NCBI GenBank assembly: GCA_946615865.1
Contig: CAMOIJ010000009.1
Coordinates: 1 to 64,000 of the forward strand
Length of the DNA: 64,000 nt
Source: an uncultured Lachnospiraceae bacterium
Lineage (GTDB): Bacteria > Bacillota > Clostridia > Lachnospirales > Lachnospiraceae
Reading direction: 5' to 3'
Below, one piece after another: positions 29,158-39,431 of the stretch. Below the pieces are notes generated by a model. The model did no database searches. It saw only the letters and a list, made by a program, of their open reading frames with translations, and was not told the origin of the DNA. Positions within the stretch are counted from its first letter, which is position 1. Every line of letters starts with the position of its first letter. The translations under genes were made by a program, and so were the position numbers.

Positions 29158-30705
29158 ATGATTATCAAAGTATTGATGCTTCTGCTGTTCTTCACCATCA
29201 TGGTGGGCATCGGTTTCTATTGCAGACAGACTGCCACCGATGTCAACGGATTCGTACTGGGCGGCCGCTCTGTCGGTCCCTGGCTCACAGCATTCGCGTA
29301 CGGCACCTCCTATTTCTCTGCAGTTATTTTCGTAGGATACGCAGGACAGTTCGGTTGGAAATACGGTATTGCGGCAACCTGGGTAGGCATTGGAAACGCT
29401 CTGATCGGTTCCCTAATGGCCTGGAGGATCCTCGGCAGACGCACAAGGATCATGACCCAGCATCTGGACACGGCTACCATGCCTGAATTTTTTGGCAAGA
29501 GGTTCGGAAACGAGAACCTCAAGATCGCCGCTTCCATCATCACTTTCATTTTCATGATCCCTTACACCGCTTCTCTGTACAACGGTCTATCCAGACTGTT
29601 CGGAATGGCGTTCAACATCGACTACTCCATCTGTGTAGTAGTTATGGCCGTGCTCACCGGCATCTACGTCATCGTGGGCGGCTACATGGCAACCGCCATC
29701 AACGATTTCATTCAGGGTATCATCATGCTGTTCGGCATCACCGCTGTCATCCTTGCGGTTCTTAACACCAACGGCGGACTGATCGCAGCTATGGATGGTC
29801 TTGCGAGAGTTACCGACGAGACTGTTTCCACAACTCCCGGCGTCTTCAACTCCTTCCTTGGTCCTGATCCCTTCAACCTTCTCGGCGTCGTGATCCTGAC
29901 CTCCCTGGGAACATGGGGACTTCCCCAGATGGTGCAGAAGTTCTACGCCATCAAGAACGAGAAATCCATTGAGACAGGTACAGTAATATCCACTTTCTTT
30001 GCGATCGTTGTGGCAGGCGGCTGCTACTTCCTGGGCGGTTTCGGCCGTCTGTTCTCCGACAAGATCGACATTGCGGCAAACGGTTTTGACTCCGTCATTC
30101 CCACAATGCTCTCCGGCCTTCCGGACATCCTGATCGGCGTCGTGGTCATCCTGGTGCTCTCCGCATCCATGTCCACACTGTCCTCACTGGTCCTCACCTC
30201 CAGTTCCACCATCACGCTGGATCTGATCCGCGGACATGTTTTCAAGAAACTCGAGGAGAAGAAGCAGCTTCTGATCATGCGCTGGCTGATCGTGCTCTTC
30301 ATCCTGATCTCCGTTATCATCGCGCTGATCCAGTACAAGTCCAACGTGACTTTCATCGCGCAGCTGATGGGTATTTCCTGGGGCGCTATGGCAGGCGCAT
30401 TCCTCGCCCCCTTCCTGTACGGCCTGTACTGGAGGAAGACGACCACCTTCGCCTGCTGGGTGAACTTCCTCTTCTCCGTCGGCTTCATGTTTGCCAATAT
30501 GCTGGTCCGTCCGGCTCTTCCTAAGGTGCTGCAGTCCCCCATCAACGCCGGCGCGTTCTGCATGCTCATCGGACTTGTGATCGTTCCGGTCGTATCCGTG
30601 ATCACTCCCAAGCCGGATGAAGCTCTCGTAGCGGATGCTTTCTCCAGTTACAGCAAGAAGGTTCTGGTACAGCAGACTGAGGCCCTCAGCGACGAGGAAG
30701 AATAA
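29158..30705 (+). CDS. Sodium:solute symporter (SSS) family transporter
   Basis: GFYCRQTATDVNGFVLGGRSVGPWLTAFAYGTSYFSAVIFVGYAGQFGWKYG; AAGGAGG RBS just upstream. Confidence 0.9.
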   Translation: MIIKVLMLLLFFTIMVGIGFYCRQTATDVNGFVLGGRSVGPWLTAFAYGTSYFSAVIFVGYAGQFGWKYGIAATWVGIGNALIGSLMAWRILGRRTRIMTQHLDTATMPEFFGKRFGNENLKIAASIITFIFMIPYTASLYNGLSRLFGMAFNIDYSICVVVMAVLTGIYVIVGGYMATAINDFIQGIIMLFGITAVILAVLNTNGGLIAAMDGLARVTDETVSTTPGVFNSFLGPDPFNLLGVVILTSLGTWGLPQMVQKFYAIKNEKSIETGTVISTFFAIVVAGGCYFLGGFGRLFSDKIDIAANGFDSVIPTMLSGLPDILIGVVVILVLSASMSTLSSLVLTSSSTITLDLIRGHVFKKLEEKKQLLIMRWLIVLFILISVIIALIQYKSNVTFIAQLMGISWGAMAGAFLAPFLYGLYWRKTTTFACWVNFLFSVGFMFANMLVRPALPKVLQSPINAGAFCMLIGLVIVPVVSVITPKPDEALVADAFSSYSKKVLVQQTEALSDEEE

Positions 30706-30738
30706 TTAATAAGAGACTGGTCCTGCAGAAGCACAAGA

Positions 30739-30780
30739 AACTGCCGCTCCCGGATAGCTTTCCCGGAGCGGCAGTTTTTT
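30739..30780 (+). terminator. Intrinsic terminator
   Basis: AACTGCCGCTCCcgg...ccgGAGCGGCAGTTTTTT. Confidence 0.85.
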
Positions 30781-30801
30781 GCGTCATCCAGTATTAAGAT
30801 G

Positions 30802-31671
30802 TTATTCTTTCTTCCCTTTTCTCCTCAAAAGTTCTACCAGCTGGTCCCACTGTTCCCCGCAGAACCTGTTGAAAAACGCCCCGATGAGCACAATGTAGAA
30901 GCAGCAATACAGCCAGAAGAGCAGGATAGCGATACCTCCAAGGCTTCCGTAAAACATGCTGTATGCGTTATTTCCTTCGACATAGATCGAAAACAGTTCA
31001 GAGAAGATGATCCACACAACAGCATCCAGCAGAGCGCCGGGAATCTGGCGCAGGAAGGATCTTTTCCCGGAAGGAATAAATGTGTAGACCATAACGAAAA
31101 TAACCAGCATGAGCAGAGTGATCAGGACCTGATCGTGCATCTCAATGGTTATGGGCTTAGTTATAAACTCAGGTAATACCTCGGTCAGATACGTGCTGAC
31201 AGGACCTACGAACACCAGAAAGAGCATCAGGGCAAACATCACCAGAAGCGCTGCTGTGTACCCGATCGCAAGCAGCACCTGCACGGGATACGGGCGGGTC
31301 TCTTCTACGTCATAGACCCTGTTGAGGCCCTGCCGCAGCGCCATTGTTCCCTTCGACGCGGACCATACAAGCGTTATGACGGACAAAGATAATGTTCCCT
31401 TGGAATACTTGTAAGCCTGCGACACTACTATGGCCGCAAACCCCTGCATCGCTTCAGGGATCATTCTGTCCAGAAAACTTATCAGGTCAAACTCGGACAG
31501 CCCGAATAAAGGAAGCATCTGGAAAATAATGATCAGCAGCGGGATCATGGACATGAAAAAGAAGAACGCAATGCTCGATGCGCAGGTTCCCACATCCCTC
31601 GCGGTCCAGTCCTCAGCGGTCTTCCTGACCAGGTGCTTCGCCTTTATTTTGATCCCGTTGGTCTCTTCCAT
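30802..31671 (-). CDS. YihY/virulence factor BrkB family membrane protein
   Basis: DWTARDVGTCASSIAFFFFMSMIPLLIIIFQMLPLFG...WSASKGTMALRQGLNRVYDVEE. Confidence 0.88.
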   Translation of the reverse strand: MEETNGIKIKAKHLVRKTAEDWTARDVGTCASSIAFFFFMSMIPLLIIIFQMLPLFGLSEFDLISFLDRMIPEAMQGFAAIVVSQAYKYSKGTLSLSVITLVWSASKGTMALRQGLNRVYDVEETRPYPVQVLLAIGYTAALLVMFALMLFLVFVGPVSTYLTEVLPEFITKPITIEMHDQVLITLLMLVIFVMVYTFIPSGKRSFLRQIPGALLDAVVWIIFSELFSIYVEGNNAYSMFYGSLGGIAILLFWLYCCFYIVLIGAFFNRFCGEQWDQLVELLRRKGKKE

Positions 31672-31720
31672 TTTCCCTTTCCTTCTTCCGGCGAAACCTG
31701 CCGCTATATTTTGACAAAGC

Positions 31721-32395
31721 TCAGGGCAGATACTGTTCCACCAGCTTCACATAGTACATATTGCCGTACAGGTACATCCAGTTCCCGTTGTCGTCGGCGA
31801 TTGGGTGAGTGTATCTCGAGGTCCTGCCCCCGGACATCTCCTCCGCGTAGTCCACCGCCAGGTCAAAAGAGTGAACTCCGCCGTTTTCTTCAACATAGTA
31901 GATATAACCGGGCCCGTAATTATAGGCCTGAATGATCGTTTTGTCGTCTACGCCGGTGTTTTCCGCTCTCTCCACCAAACCCCTGAAATAATCGCAGGCT
32001 TGAGCGATGGAGGCCTCCGGTCCCAGAGAGTTGGGCTCAAGCCCCGCGGACTCGCTGCTCTGCATGACGTCGTCGCGCTCTCCCTTTGTCTCCACCTCCA
32101 TGATCGCCAGAAGCACCGGCACATACTCGTAAATGCCCTCTTCTTCGGCGTAATACTTCACCAGATCTTCATACTCCAGCACGCTGTCCGACAGGAGTTC
32201 CTCTTCGCGTTCCTGAAGCGCGCGTTCCGCTTCGAGCCGTTTTCTCTCCGCCACGGCCTCTCTCCAGCGGCCGATCCCGACGATCACCAGAAACAGAAGC
32301 AGCGCCGCACCGACAGCCAGGACGAACATCTGCAGCCTTATTTCCTGTTCGCGCCTTTTTCTCTGGGCGCGCCGTTCTCTTTCTCTGTTCCTCAT
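31721..32395 (-). CDS. Membrane-anchored lysozyme-like (CwlT N-domain/lytic transglycosylase-like) protein
   Basis: N-terminal TM then YEDLVKYYAEEEGIYEYVPVLLAIMEVETKGERDDVMQSSESAGLEPNSLGPEASIAQACDYF. Confidence 0.8.
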   Translation of the reverse strand: MRNRERERRAQRKRREQEIRLQMFVLAVGAALLLFLVIVGIGRWREAVAERKRLEAERALQEREEELLSDSVLEYEDLVKYYAEEEGIYEYVPVLLAIMEVETKGERDDVMQSSESAGLEPNSLGPEASIAQACDYFRGLVERAENTGVDDKTIIQAYNYGPGYIYYVEENGGVHSFDLAVDYAEEMSGGRTSRYTHPIADDNGNWMYLYGNMYYVKLVEQYLP

Positions 32396-32484
32396 CTGAT
32401 GTAAAATCTCCGCTGCAATAATGCCTCGCTTTTGACATAATCCTCCACTTTTATTATTGCAGAGAGGCCTTAATGGGGCAAGTT

Positions 32485-32517
32485 AAAACCCCCGGAAATC
32501 GGATCTCCGGGGGTTTT
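32485..32517 (-). terminator. Intrinsic terminator downstream of glgP
   Basis: AAAACCCCCGGA...TCCGGGGGTTTT, 12-bp arms. Confidence 0.85.
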
Positions 32518-32544
32518 CTCTGCACGATATTCTGTTCCCTGCGG

Positions 32545-34806
32545 TCAGCAGTCTTTCTCCAAATGCCAGATATCATTGTTGTACTGGTCGATCGTTCTGT
32601 CGGAGGAGAAGTAGCCCGCCTTGGCGATATTAACTGCCATCTTCTTTGCCCAGCCCATTCTGTCCTCATAAGCTGCCAGAGCCTTGTCCTTGGTCTTGCA
32701 GTAACTCTCGAAGTCAGGGAATGTCATGAACCAGTCTTTGCCCAGCAGCTCGTCGTAGAGCTGTTTGAGAAGCTTCCTGTCGCCGGCTTCGAGCATCTCT
32801 TCACTGACCAGGAAGTCCACAGCCGCGGCAAGTCTCTTGTCCTTCTTATACCAGTTCTTTGCGACGTAATCCGCGTTCTTATAGTGCTCGATGACCTCCT
32901 CGGAGGACTGTCCGAAGGTGAAAATATTGTCTTCCCCGACAAGTTCCGCGATCTCGACGTTCGCTCCGTCCATGGTCCCCAGCGTCACAGCGCCGTTGAG
33001 CATGAACTTCATATTGCCGGTCCCGCTGGCTTCCTTGGAGGCCAGTGAGATCTGCTCGGAAATGTCCGATGCGGGGATCAGTTTCTCCGCCATGGACACG
33101 TTGTAATTGCGAAGCATGACGACCTTGAGATAAGGGCTCACTTCAGGATCATTATTCACGATGCTGCTGAAGGCGAGGATCGCATGGATGATATCCTTGG
33201 CGATCACATAGGCAGGAGCTGCCTTTGCGCCAAAAAATACCGTGACCGGTCTTCTCGGTCTGTAGCCGTCCTTGATGTGCAGGTAGCAGTCAATAGCCCA
33301 CAGAAGGTTGAGCTGCTGCCTCTTGTACTCGTGCAGGCGCTTGATCTGTACGTCATAGACGGACTCGGGATCCACCTTGTCGCCCTGGTACTTTTCAAGC
33401 CATTCGGCAAACTTGTGCTTTTCCGTGTTCTTTCTGTTCAGGATGCATTTCAGGAAAGCCTTGTCCTCCGCATAAGGAATCAGCTGCTCAAGCTGTCTTG
33501 CGTCCGTCTTCCAGCCCTCGCCGATCTTCTCGGTGATCAGTTCGGTCAGCTCAGGGTTGCACTCGACGACCCATCTGCGGAAAGTGATTCCGTTGGTCTT
33601 GTTATTAAACTTCTCAGGATAGAGCTTATAGAAATTGTTGAGCTCTGTTTCCTTGAGGATCTCGGTGTGAAGTCTTGCAACACCGTTGACCGAGTGGCTG
33701 TAGTGGATGTCCATGTGGGCCATATGCACGTTGCCGTACTCGTCGATGATCTGAACGGAAGGATCTTTATATTTTGCCTTAACAGCGTCGTTCATCCTCT
33801 TGATAATGGGCATCAGGTGCGGCACGACAGCCTTGAAGAAGTGCTTGGGCCATGTCTCCAGCGCCTCTGCAAGGATCGTATGGTTCGTGTAGGCACAGAC
33901 GTCTGTCACGATCGTGTAAGCTTCCTTCTCATCAATTCCCTTCTCAGTCAGAAGACGCACCAGTTCCGGAATGACTAATGAGGGATGGGTGTCGTTGATC
34001 TGGATCGCCGCGTAGTCGGCAAGGTCATGCAGGTTGCTGCCGCGTTCCACACACTCGTCGAGGATCAGCTGGGCGGCATTGCTGACCATGAAATACTCCT
34101 GATAGACGCGGAGAAGCTTTCCGTCCTCATCGCTGTCATCGGGATACAGGAAGAGGGTCAGGTTTTTCTCGATCTCTTTTTTGTCAAAATCGATACCCGA
34201 GCCGATCAGTCTCTCATTGACCGTGTCCAGGTCAAAGAGACGAAGGCGTCCGCACTTGCTGCCGTAACCAGTGACATCGATCTCATACATGGTGGAAAGA
34301 AGCTCCAGGTCGCCGCACTGCACTTTGTAGTGCCTGTCGGTGCGCTTCATCCAGTTGGCCATGCCCCACTTGCGCCAGTAATCCGGTCTCGCGTGCTGCT
34401 TGCGGTCCTCGAAGGACTGCTTGAACAGGCCGCAGTGATAGGCCAGGCCTACGCCGTCAGCGGGAAGGCCCAGTGTCGCAAGGCTGTCGATAAAGCAGGC
34501 CGCAAGTCTGCCAAGGCCGCCGTTTCCGAGGGAGGGCTCATATTCGAATTCCTCCAGCTCTGTGATATCTTTGCCTGCCTCAGCCAGTTCCGCCTTCACA
34601 TCATCGTAGATGCCGAGGTTGATCAGGTTGTTGGAAAGGAGCTTTCCGATCAGGAATTCTGCCGAAATATAGTAAACTTTCTTCTTTCCGCTGTTATATC
34701 CTCTGTCCGCGCAAGCTTCCTGCGTCAGCGCGAGAGCCGCGTTGTAGAGTTCCAGGATCGTACAATCCTGCAGAGGTTTTCCTGTATAATCTCTGAGTTT
34801 TTTCAT
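32545..34806 (-). CDS. glgP: Glycogen/alpha-glucan phosphorylase
   Basis: GNGGLGRLAACFIDSLATLGLPADGVGLAYHCGLFKQ...ASKEASGTGNMKFMLNGAVTLGTMDGANVEI. Confidence 0.97.
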   Translation of the reverse strand: MKKLRDYTGKPLQDCTILELYNAALALTQEACADRGYNSGKKKVYYISAEFLIGKLLSNNLINLGIYDDVKAELAEAGKDITELEEFEYEPSLGNGGLGRLAACFIDSLATLGLPADGVGLAYHCGLFKQSFEDRKQHARPDYWRKWGMANWMKRTDRHYKVQCGDLELLSTMYEIDVTGYGSKCGRLRLFDLDTVNERLIGSGIDFDKKEIEKNLTLFLYPDDSDEDGKLLRVYQEYFMVSNAAQLILDECVERGSNLHDLADYAAIQINDTHPSLVIPELVRLLTEKGIDEKEAYTIVTDVCAYTNHTILAEALETWPKHFFKAVVPHLMPIIKRMNDAVKAKYKDPSVQIIDEYGNVHMAHMDIHYSHSVNGVARLHTEILKETELNNFYKLYPEKFNNKTNGITFRRWVVECNPELTELITEKIGEGWKTDARQLEQLIPYAEDKAFLKCILNRKNTEKHKFAEWLEKYQGDKVDPESVYDVQIKRLHEYKRQQLNLLWAIDCYLHIKDGYRPRRPVTVFFGAKAAPAYVIAKDIIHAILAFSSIVNNDPEVSPYLKVVMLRNYNVSMAEKLIPASDISEQISLASKEASGTGNMKFMLNGAVTLGTMDGANVEIAELVGEDNIFTFGQSSEEVIEHYKNADYVAKNWYKKDKRLAAAVDFLVSEEMLEAGDRKLLKQLYDELLGKDWFMTFPDFESYCKTKDKALAAYEDRMGWAKKMAVNIAKAGYFSSDRTIDQYNNDIWHLEKDC

Positions 34807-35152
34807 GATTTTTTCACTTCCTTTTAAAGTTTAATGATTCCATTTTATTAAGAAAACATTATAATGACTTTATTTTGCGCAATTCGTGCAGAATCATCGC
34901 ATAAAATAGCACAATAATGGATTCTGCGCAAGCATTATCTGCTCAGCAGGGCGCCTGAGCACAAAAAGCCCGTAAATCCCCTTTTCATACAACATTTCTC
35001 CGTTTTAAGAAGATCGTAAAACGAGTATACTATTAAATACAGGCTGCACTATTCTGCACATTTTTCATTTCCTGCGGCGCGCCTGTATCAAAAGGCTGTC
35101 GGGATGGTATAATTCAGATAATATAATAAAAACAGGAGGCTGATTTAACGCT

Positions 35153-36442
35153 ATGAAAAACGCTGGCACATTTCTTACAGAACTGCAGAGCGGCGCTCTG
35201 AACGGGCGCATGATCGAGATCTACGGCTGTGATCCCGACAAAGCACAGGGATACGCAGACAGATTTGCTAAGGTAATAAAAGGGTTTCAGGTCACTTTCC
35301 CCAAGAACGCGCAGGCTCAGATCGGCCTCTACTCCGCTCCCGGCCGCACCGAGATCGGCGGTAACCACACTGATCATCAGTATGGCTGCGTTCTTGCCGC
35401 AAGCGTAAACCTCGACGCGATCGCGGCCGCAGCTCTTAACGGCACGAATGTGATCCGCTTCTATTCCGAGGGCTACGGCATGATCGAGGCAGATCTCTCT
35501 GTCCTTGAACCCGTAGAGTCTGAGAAAGAGTCCACCCTCGCGCTGATCCGCGGCATGGCGGCTCTCGCCATGAAGAAGGGCTATGATGTGAAGGGTATCG
35601 ACGTCTACTGCACCAGCAATGTCCTGGGCGGTTCCGGCCTCTCCTCCTCCGCTGCATTTGAGACCCTCATGGGCGTTATCTTAAATGATATGTTCTGCGG
35701 AAACGTCTTCGACGCGGTCGAGATCGCCAAGATGGGACAGATCACCGAGAATCAGTATTTTGGCAAGCCCAGCGGCCTGATGGATCAGTCCGCCTCCTCC
35801 GTCGGCGGCGTTGTGGCCATCGACTTCGGCGACCCCGAAAACCCCAAGGTAGAGAAGATCGATCTGGATCTCAATAAAGAAGGCTATGCGCTCTGCATCA
35901 TCGATTCCAAGAGCAGCCACGCTGACCTGACAGATGCCTATGCAGGCATTCCGAGAGAGATGAAGGCAGTCGCCTCAGTCTTCGGCAAGACTCACCTGCG
36001 CGGCGTCACAAAAGAGCAGCTCATCGAGAAGACCGCAGCCATCCGCAAAGTCTGCGGTGACCGCGCTTATCTCCGCGCCATGCACTTCGTGCTGGACAAC
36101 CAGCGCGCCCAGGATGAGGCCGCAGCCCTCAAGGCAGGCGATTTCGCCGCTTTCCTTGAGCTCGTCAAGGCTTCCGGCCAGTCCTCCTACATGTACCTCC
36201 AGAACATCTCCGTGGAAGGCGCCGTCGACAACCAGGCCGTCGGTGTAGCCCTCTCCCTGTGCGACGTTCTCCTGGACGGCCGCGGCGCATTCCGTGTCCA
36301 TGGCGGCGGTTTCGCCGGAACCGTTCAGGCATTTGTTCCTCTTGATATGCTCGACGGCTTCAAGGCCGCTGTTGACGGCGCCATTGCCGAAGGCTGCTGC
36401 CACGTGCTGTCGATCCGTCCCGTAGGCGGAGCAGTGGTCTGA
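35153..36442 (+). CDS. galK: Galactokinase
   Basis: APGRTEIGGNHTDHQYGCVLAASV...SNVLGGSGLSSSAAFE...RVHGGGFAGTVQAF. Confidence 0.92.
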   Translation: MKNAGTFLTELQSGALNGRMIEIYGCDPDKAQGYADRFAKVIKGFQVTFPKNAQAQIGLYSAPGRTEIGGNHTDHQYGCVLAASVNLDAIAAAALNGTNVIRFYSEGYGMIEADLSVLEPVESEKESTLALIRGMAALAMKKGYDVKGIDVYCTSNVLGGSGLSSSAAFETLMGVILNDMFCGNVFDAVEIAKMGQITENQYFGKPSGLMDQSASSVGGVVAIDFGDPENPKVEKIDLDLNKEGYALCIIDSKSSHADLTDAYAGIPREMKAVASVFGKTHLRGVTKEQLIEKTAAIRKVCGDRAYLRAMHFVLDNQRAQDEAAALKAGDFAAFLELVKASGQSSYMYLQNISVEGAVDNQAVGVALSLCDVLLDGRGAFRVHGGGFAGTVQAFVPLDMLDGFKAAVDGAIAEGCCHVLSIRPVGGAVV

Positions 36443-36459
36443 TACAACTCAAAATCAAA

Positions 36460-36510
36460 GGGGTCGTCGCATCTTGCTGATTAATCAGCACGGGCGGCGA
36501 CCTCTTTTTG
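36460..36510 (+). terminator. Intrinsic terminator of galK with 16-bp perfect palindrome
   Basis: GGTCGtCGC / GCGgCGACC followed by TCTTTTTG; contains TGCTGATTAATCAGCA (36475-36490). Confidence 0.75.
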
Positions 36511-36668
36511 TCTCAAAATCACGCTTTTTCTCTGGTTTTTCTGGTTTTGGAGATTTCATAATTCGTCGGCTTGATATATGAATACTGCCCGTTCTTCTCT
36601 AGGAAGAGGTAGTTCTCCTCGCTCTCGTATCCTGAACCCTCAATCGGACTTGATTAAGTCTCAATATG

Positions 36669-37047
36669 GATGGAGGCTTTTTGGTCGTTCCTGCATGAAA
36701 CCTACATCGGATTAAAGGAAAGGTCATATAAGTTGGAGTAATTTGTGGTCAGAAATTCTTTACAGACCATCGGATATGGCAATAAAGCGGAATGGATGTA
36801 GGAGTTTAGTCTGACTGTCGTTTCGAGCCCCATCGAATTTTGGCAGCAAGCCAGAGTGGATGGAGAGTTCATGCAGGACTGGTATTTTTCCCTCCATCCA
36901 TTTTCTGATGTTCTTAAGTTTGATGGAGTCTTTTCGCTTAAGATGCATTAATCGCTCCATCGATTCAATAAGAATTTCTGAAAGGATGGTCTCCACACCA
37001 CCCGGTCATTCCACTGCTTTTGGCAGCAAGCCGGCTCTTGATTAAGG
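36669..37047. repeat. Second, more degenerate locus of the ~63-bp repeat family
   Basis: Phase points 36669, 36736, 36795, 36859, 36922, 36985 (last two steps exactly 63); shared CCATCGGATATGGC / CCATCGAATTTTGGCAGCAAGCC elements. Confidence 0.7.
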
Positions 37048-37100
37048 GCCAGGCCGAAACATTTCTTAATTCCGGGCCCATAATTCCTCTTCGCAATTAA

Positions 37101-37158
37101 AAAGGAGCATGCCGCCAAGCGTAGGTTTTCACCCTTTCGCTTAATGCGGCATGCCCCT
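37101..37158 (-). terminator. Intrinsic terminator downstream of malic enzyme
   Basis: GCATGCCGC (37107-37115) pairs with GCGGCATGC (37146-37154); T-rich on the minus strand. Confidence 0.75.
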
Positions 37159-37178
37159 TTTGTGCTGATATTTTAAGT

Positions 37179-38351
37179 TCAGATCCTCGCCACGCCGCTC
37201 TCGCGTGCCGCCTGCGCCGCCGCTTTCGCGACCGCGTCCTTGACGCGCGGATCAAAGGCCTTGGGCAGAATATAGTCTGCGCAGAGTTCCTCATCGGAGA
37301 CAAGGCCTGCCAGCGCTTTCGCGGAAGCAATCTTCATTGCGTCGTTGATGTCACTCGCCCGCACGTCCAGCGCTCCGCGGAAGATTCCGGGGAAGCAGAG
37401 CACGTTGTTGATCTGGTTGGGGAAATCGCTGCGGCCGGTGGAGACCACTGCCGCGCCCGCCGCCTTGGCTTCGTCCGGGAAGATCTCAGGTGTGGGATTC
37501 GCGCAGGCGAAAATGATAGGATCCTTCGCCATACTGCGGACCATATCCTGAGTCAGAGTGCCGGGAGCGGATACACCGATGAAGACGTCTGCGCCCTTGA
37601 TCACATCTGCCAGTGTGCCTGCCTCCCGATCAAAGTTCGTGATCTTAGCCATCTCTTCCTTGACAGGGTTAAGGCCCTCTCTGCCCTCGTAGATCGCTCC
37701 CTTGCGGTCTGTCATGATGACGTTCTTAAGTCCCATAGCCATCAGGAGCTTTATGATCGCGATACCTGCCGCGCCTGCTCCGGAAGTGACGATCTTCACA
37801 TCCTCTATCTTCTTGCCCACGACCTTGAGCGCGTTCATAAGGCCTGCCAGTGTGATCACAGCCGTTCCGTGCTGGTCGTCGTGGAAGATCGGAATGTCGC
37901 AGCACTCCTTGAGCTTTTTCTCGATCTCAAAACATCTGGGTGCCGCAATATCCTCGAGGTTGATGCCGCCGAAAGAGCCTGCGAGAAGGCTCACCGTGCG
38001 GACGATCTCGTCCACGTCGTGAGTTCTGACGCACAGCGGGATCGCGTCCACATCGCCGAACGCCTTAAAGAGGACACATTTGCCCTCCATTACGGGCATC
38101 CCGGCTTCCGGGCCGATGTCGCCAAGGCCAAGGACCGCAGTTCCGTCAGTGACCACCGCCACCGTATTCCATCTTCTGGTGAGTTCATAACTCTTCTCAG
38201 GGTGTTTCTGTATCTCAAGGCAAGGCGCCGCCACTCCGGGTGTGTAAGCGATGCTGAGCGCCTCTGCGCTGTCAACGGCCGCTCTGGCTGTGACCTCTAT
38301 TTTGCCTTTCCACTGCGCGTGCTTTTCCAGCGCGATCTGACCGTAATCCAT
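37179..38351 (-). CDS. NAD(P)-dependent malic enzyme
   Basis: [57 protein letters not shown]; start at internal ATG after GGAG RBS. Confidence 0.94.
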   Translation of the reverse strand: MDYGQIALEKHAQWKGKIEVTARAAVDSAEALSIAYTPGVAAPCLEIQKHPEKSYELTRRWNTVAVVTDGTAVLGLGDIGPEAGMPVMEGKCVLFKAFGDVDAIPLCVRTHDVDEIVRTVSLLAGSFGGINLEDIAAPRCFEIEKKLKECCDIPIFHDDQHGTAVITLAGLMNALKVVGKKIEDVKIVTSGAGAAGIAIIKLLMAMGLKNVIMTDRKGAIYEGREGLNPVKEEMAKITNFDREAGTLADVIKGADVFIGVSAPGTLTQDMVRSMAKDPIIFACANPTPEIFPDEAKAAGAAVVSTGRSDFPNQINNVLCFPGIFRGALDVRASDINDAMKIASAKALAGLVSDEELCADYILPKAFDPRVKDAVAKAAAQAARESGVARI

Positions 38352-38523
38352 TTTTGTCTGGCTCCTTTCAATAATGCTGTCCAACACATTTCCTACCAAA
38401 TTATTCCACGACCTTATCAAAAATACAACAAAAAAAGGGTTTGTGTCCTGACAAACCCTTGCGCACACGGAAAAAGCCACTGTGCACTGTCTTTGCACCG
38501 CGGCTGTGTGATTTCCGTTCTCA

Positions 38524-38760
38524 TCACTGATTCTTCTCGTTTTTCTTTTTCTGTTCCTGCTGCCTGAGGAAATCCATATCTCCTGCCGCAGATACCATAT
38601 TCAGTTCCATATCAGATAAACGCTGGAACTGAAGGATCCCGGATTTCTTGTTTGCGCCGCTCTCAAACAGTCTCTTTCTGAGAACGCTCTTGAAATCGGT
38701 CTCCATACTGAAATCAGCGCGAGCGATCTTATCAAGTAAATTTTCATTCATGGAGCTCAT
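38524..38760 (-). CDS. Small hypothetical protein with LSDMELNMVSAAGD motif
   Basis: 78-aa ORF with plausible RBS region; C-terminal FQRLSDMELNMVSAAGDMDFLRQQEQKKKNEKNQ. Confidence 0.6.
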   Translation of the reverse strand: MSSMNENLLDKIARADFSMETDFKSVLRKRLFESGANKKSGILQFQRLSDMELNMVSAAGDMDFLRQQEQKKKNEKNQ

Positions 38761-38943
38761 TTCGCTACCCCCTTTGCTTTATTTATAACTATATACGCAT
38801 TTTTATGCGTTCTTCCATAAGGAATGGGAAATTATTTTTTTAGAAAATTTTCTTTTCTGCGAATACTGTAATATAATATACTAAGTACTCGTAATCAGCA
38901 GAGAATTTCCATCTGCCATCAGGCATACGAAAGGAACTGTCCT

Positions 38944-39396
38944 ATGGGCGATCTCAAGCCGATCAACACAACTACAGCGGAAGGCGTTTCTACCATCACA
39001 CTGGCAGCCGTTCCGGAGAATTTTGCCGCCGCGCAGGAACAGGTGCGCAGTTTTCTCGACTCTGCTTCCTGCAGCATGCGCACTCTCTTCGAACTCGACA
39101 TGGTCGTAGAAGAGATCTTCATCAACGTCGCCAGTTACGCATACCCCGACGGCGCCGGGACTGTATCCCTGGACCTTGCAATTGACAGGGAACAGAACTT
39201 CCTGTACCTGACCTTCCGCGACAGCGGCGTTCCCTACGATCCGCTCCGCAAACAGTCTCCCGATCTCTCCGCTCCCGCTGAGAAACGGCCGATCGGCGGT
39301 CTGGGAATTTTTCTTGTGCAGAAATACTCTGATTCTCTGTCCTACGAATACGCCGAAGGCGAAAACCGCCTGACTATCGGCAAGAAGCTTGCCTGA
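38944..39396 (+). CDS. ATP-binding anti-sigma-type protein (RsbW/SpoIIAB-like HATPase)
   Basis: ELDMVVEEIFINVASYAYPDGAGTVSLDLAIDREQNFLYLTFRDSGVPYDPLRKQ...RPIGGLGIFLVQKYSDSLSYEY. Confidence 0.85.
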   Translation: MGDLKPINTTTAEGVSTITLAAVPENFAAAQEQVRSFLDSASCSMRTLFELDMVVEEIFINVASYAYPDGAGTVSLDLAIDREQNFLYLTFRDSGVPYDPLRKQSPDLSAPAEKRPIGGLGIFLVQKYSDSLSYEYAEGENRLTIGKKLA

Positions 39397-39431
39397 GCGC
39401 CGCCCCTCGCAGCGCTCCGCCCGGGCAGCCG

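Noticed and set aside
34888-34927. Inverted repeat GCAGAATC ... GATTCTGC upstream of glgP/galK
   Set aside because: Only 8-bp arms separated by 24 bp; may be an operator but too weak to call.
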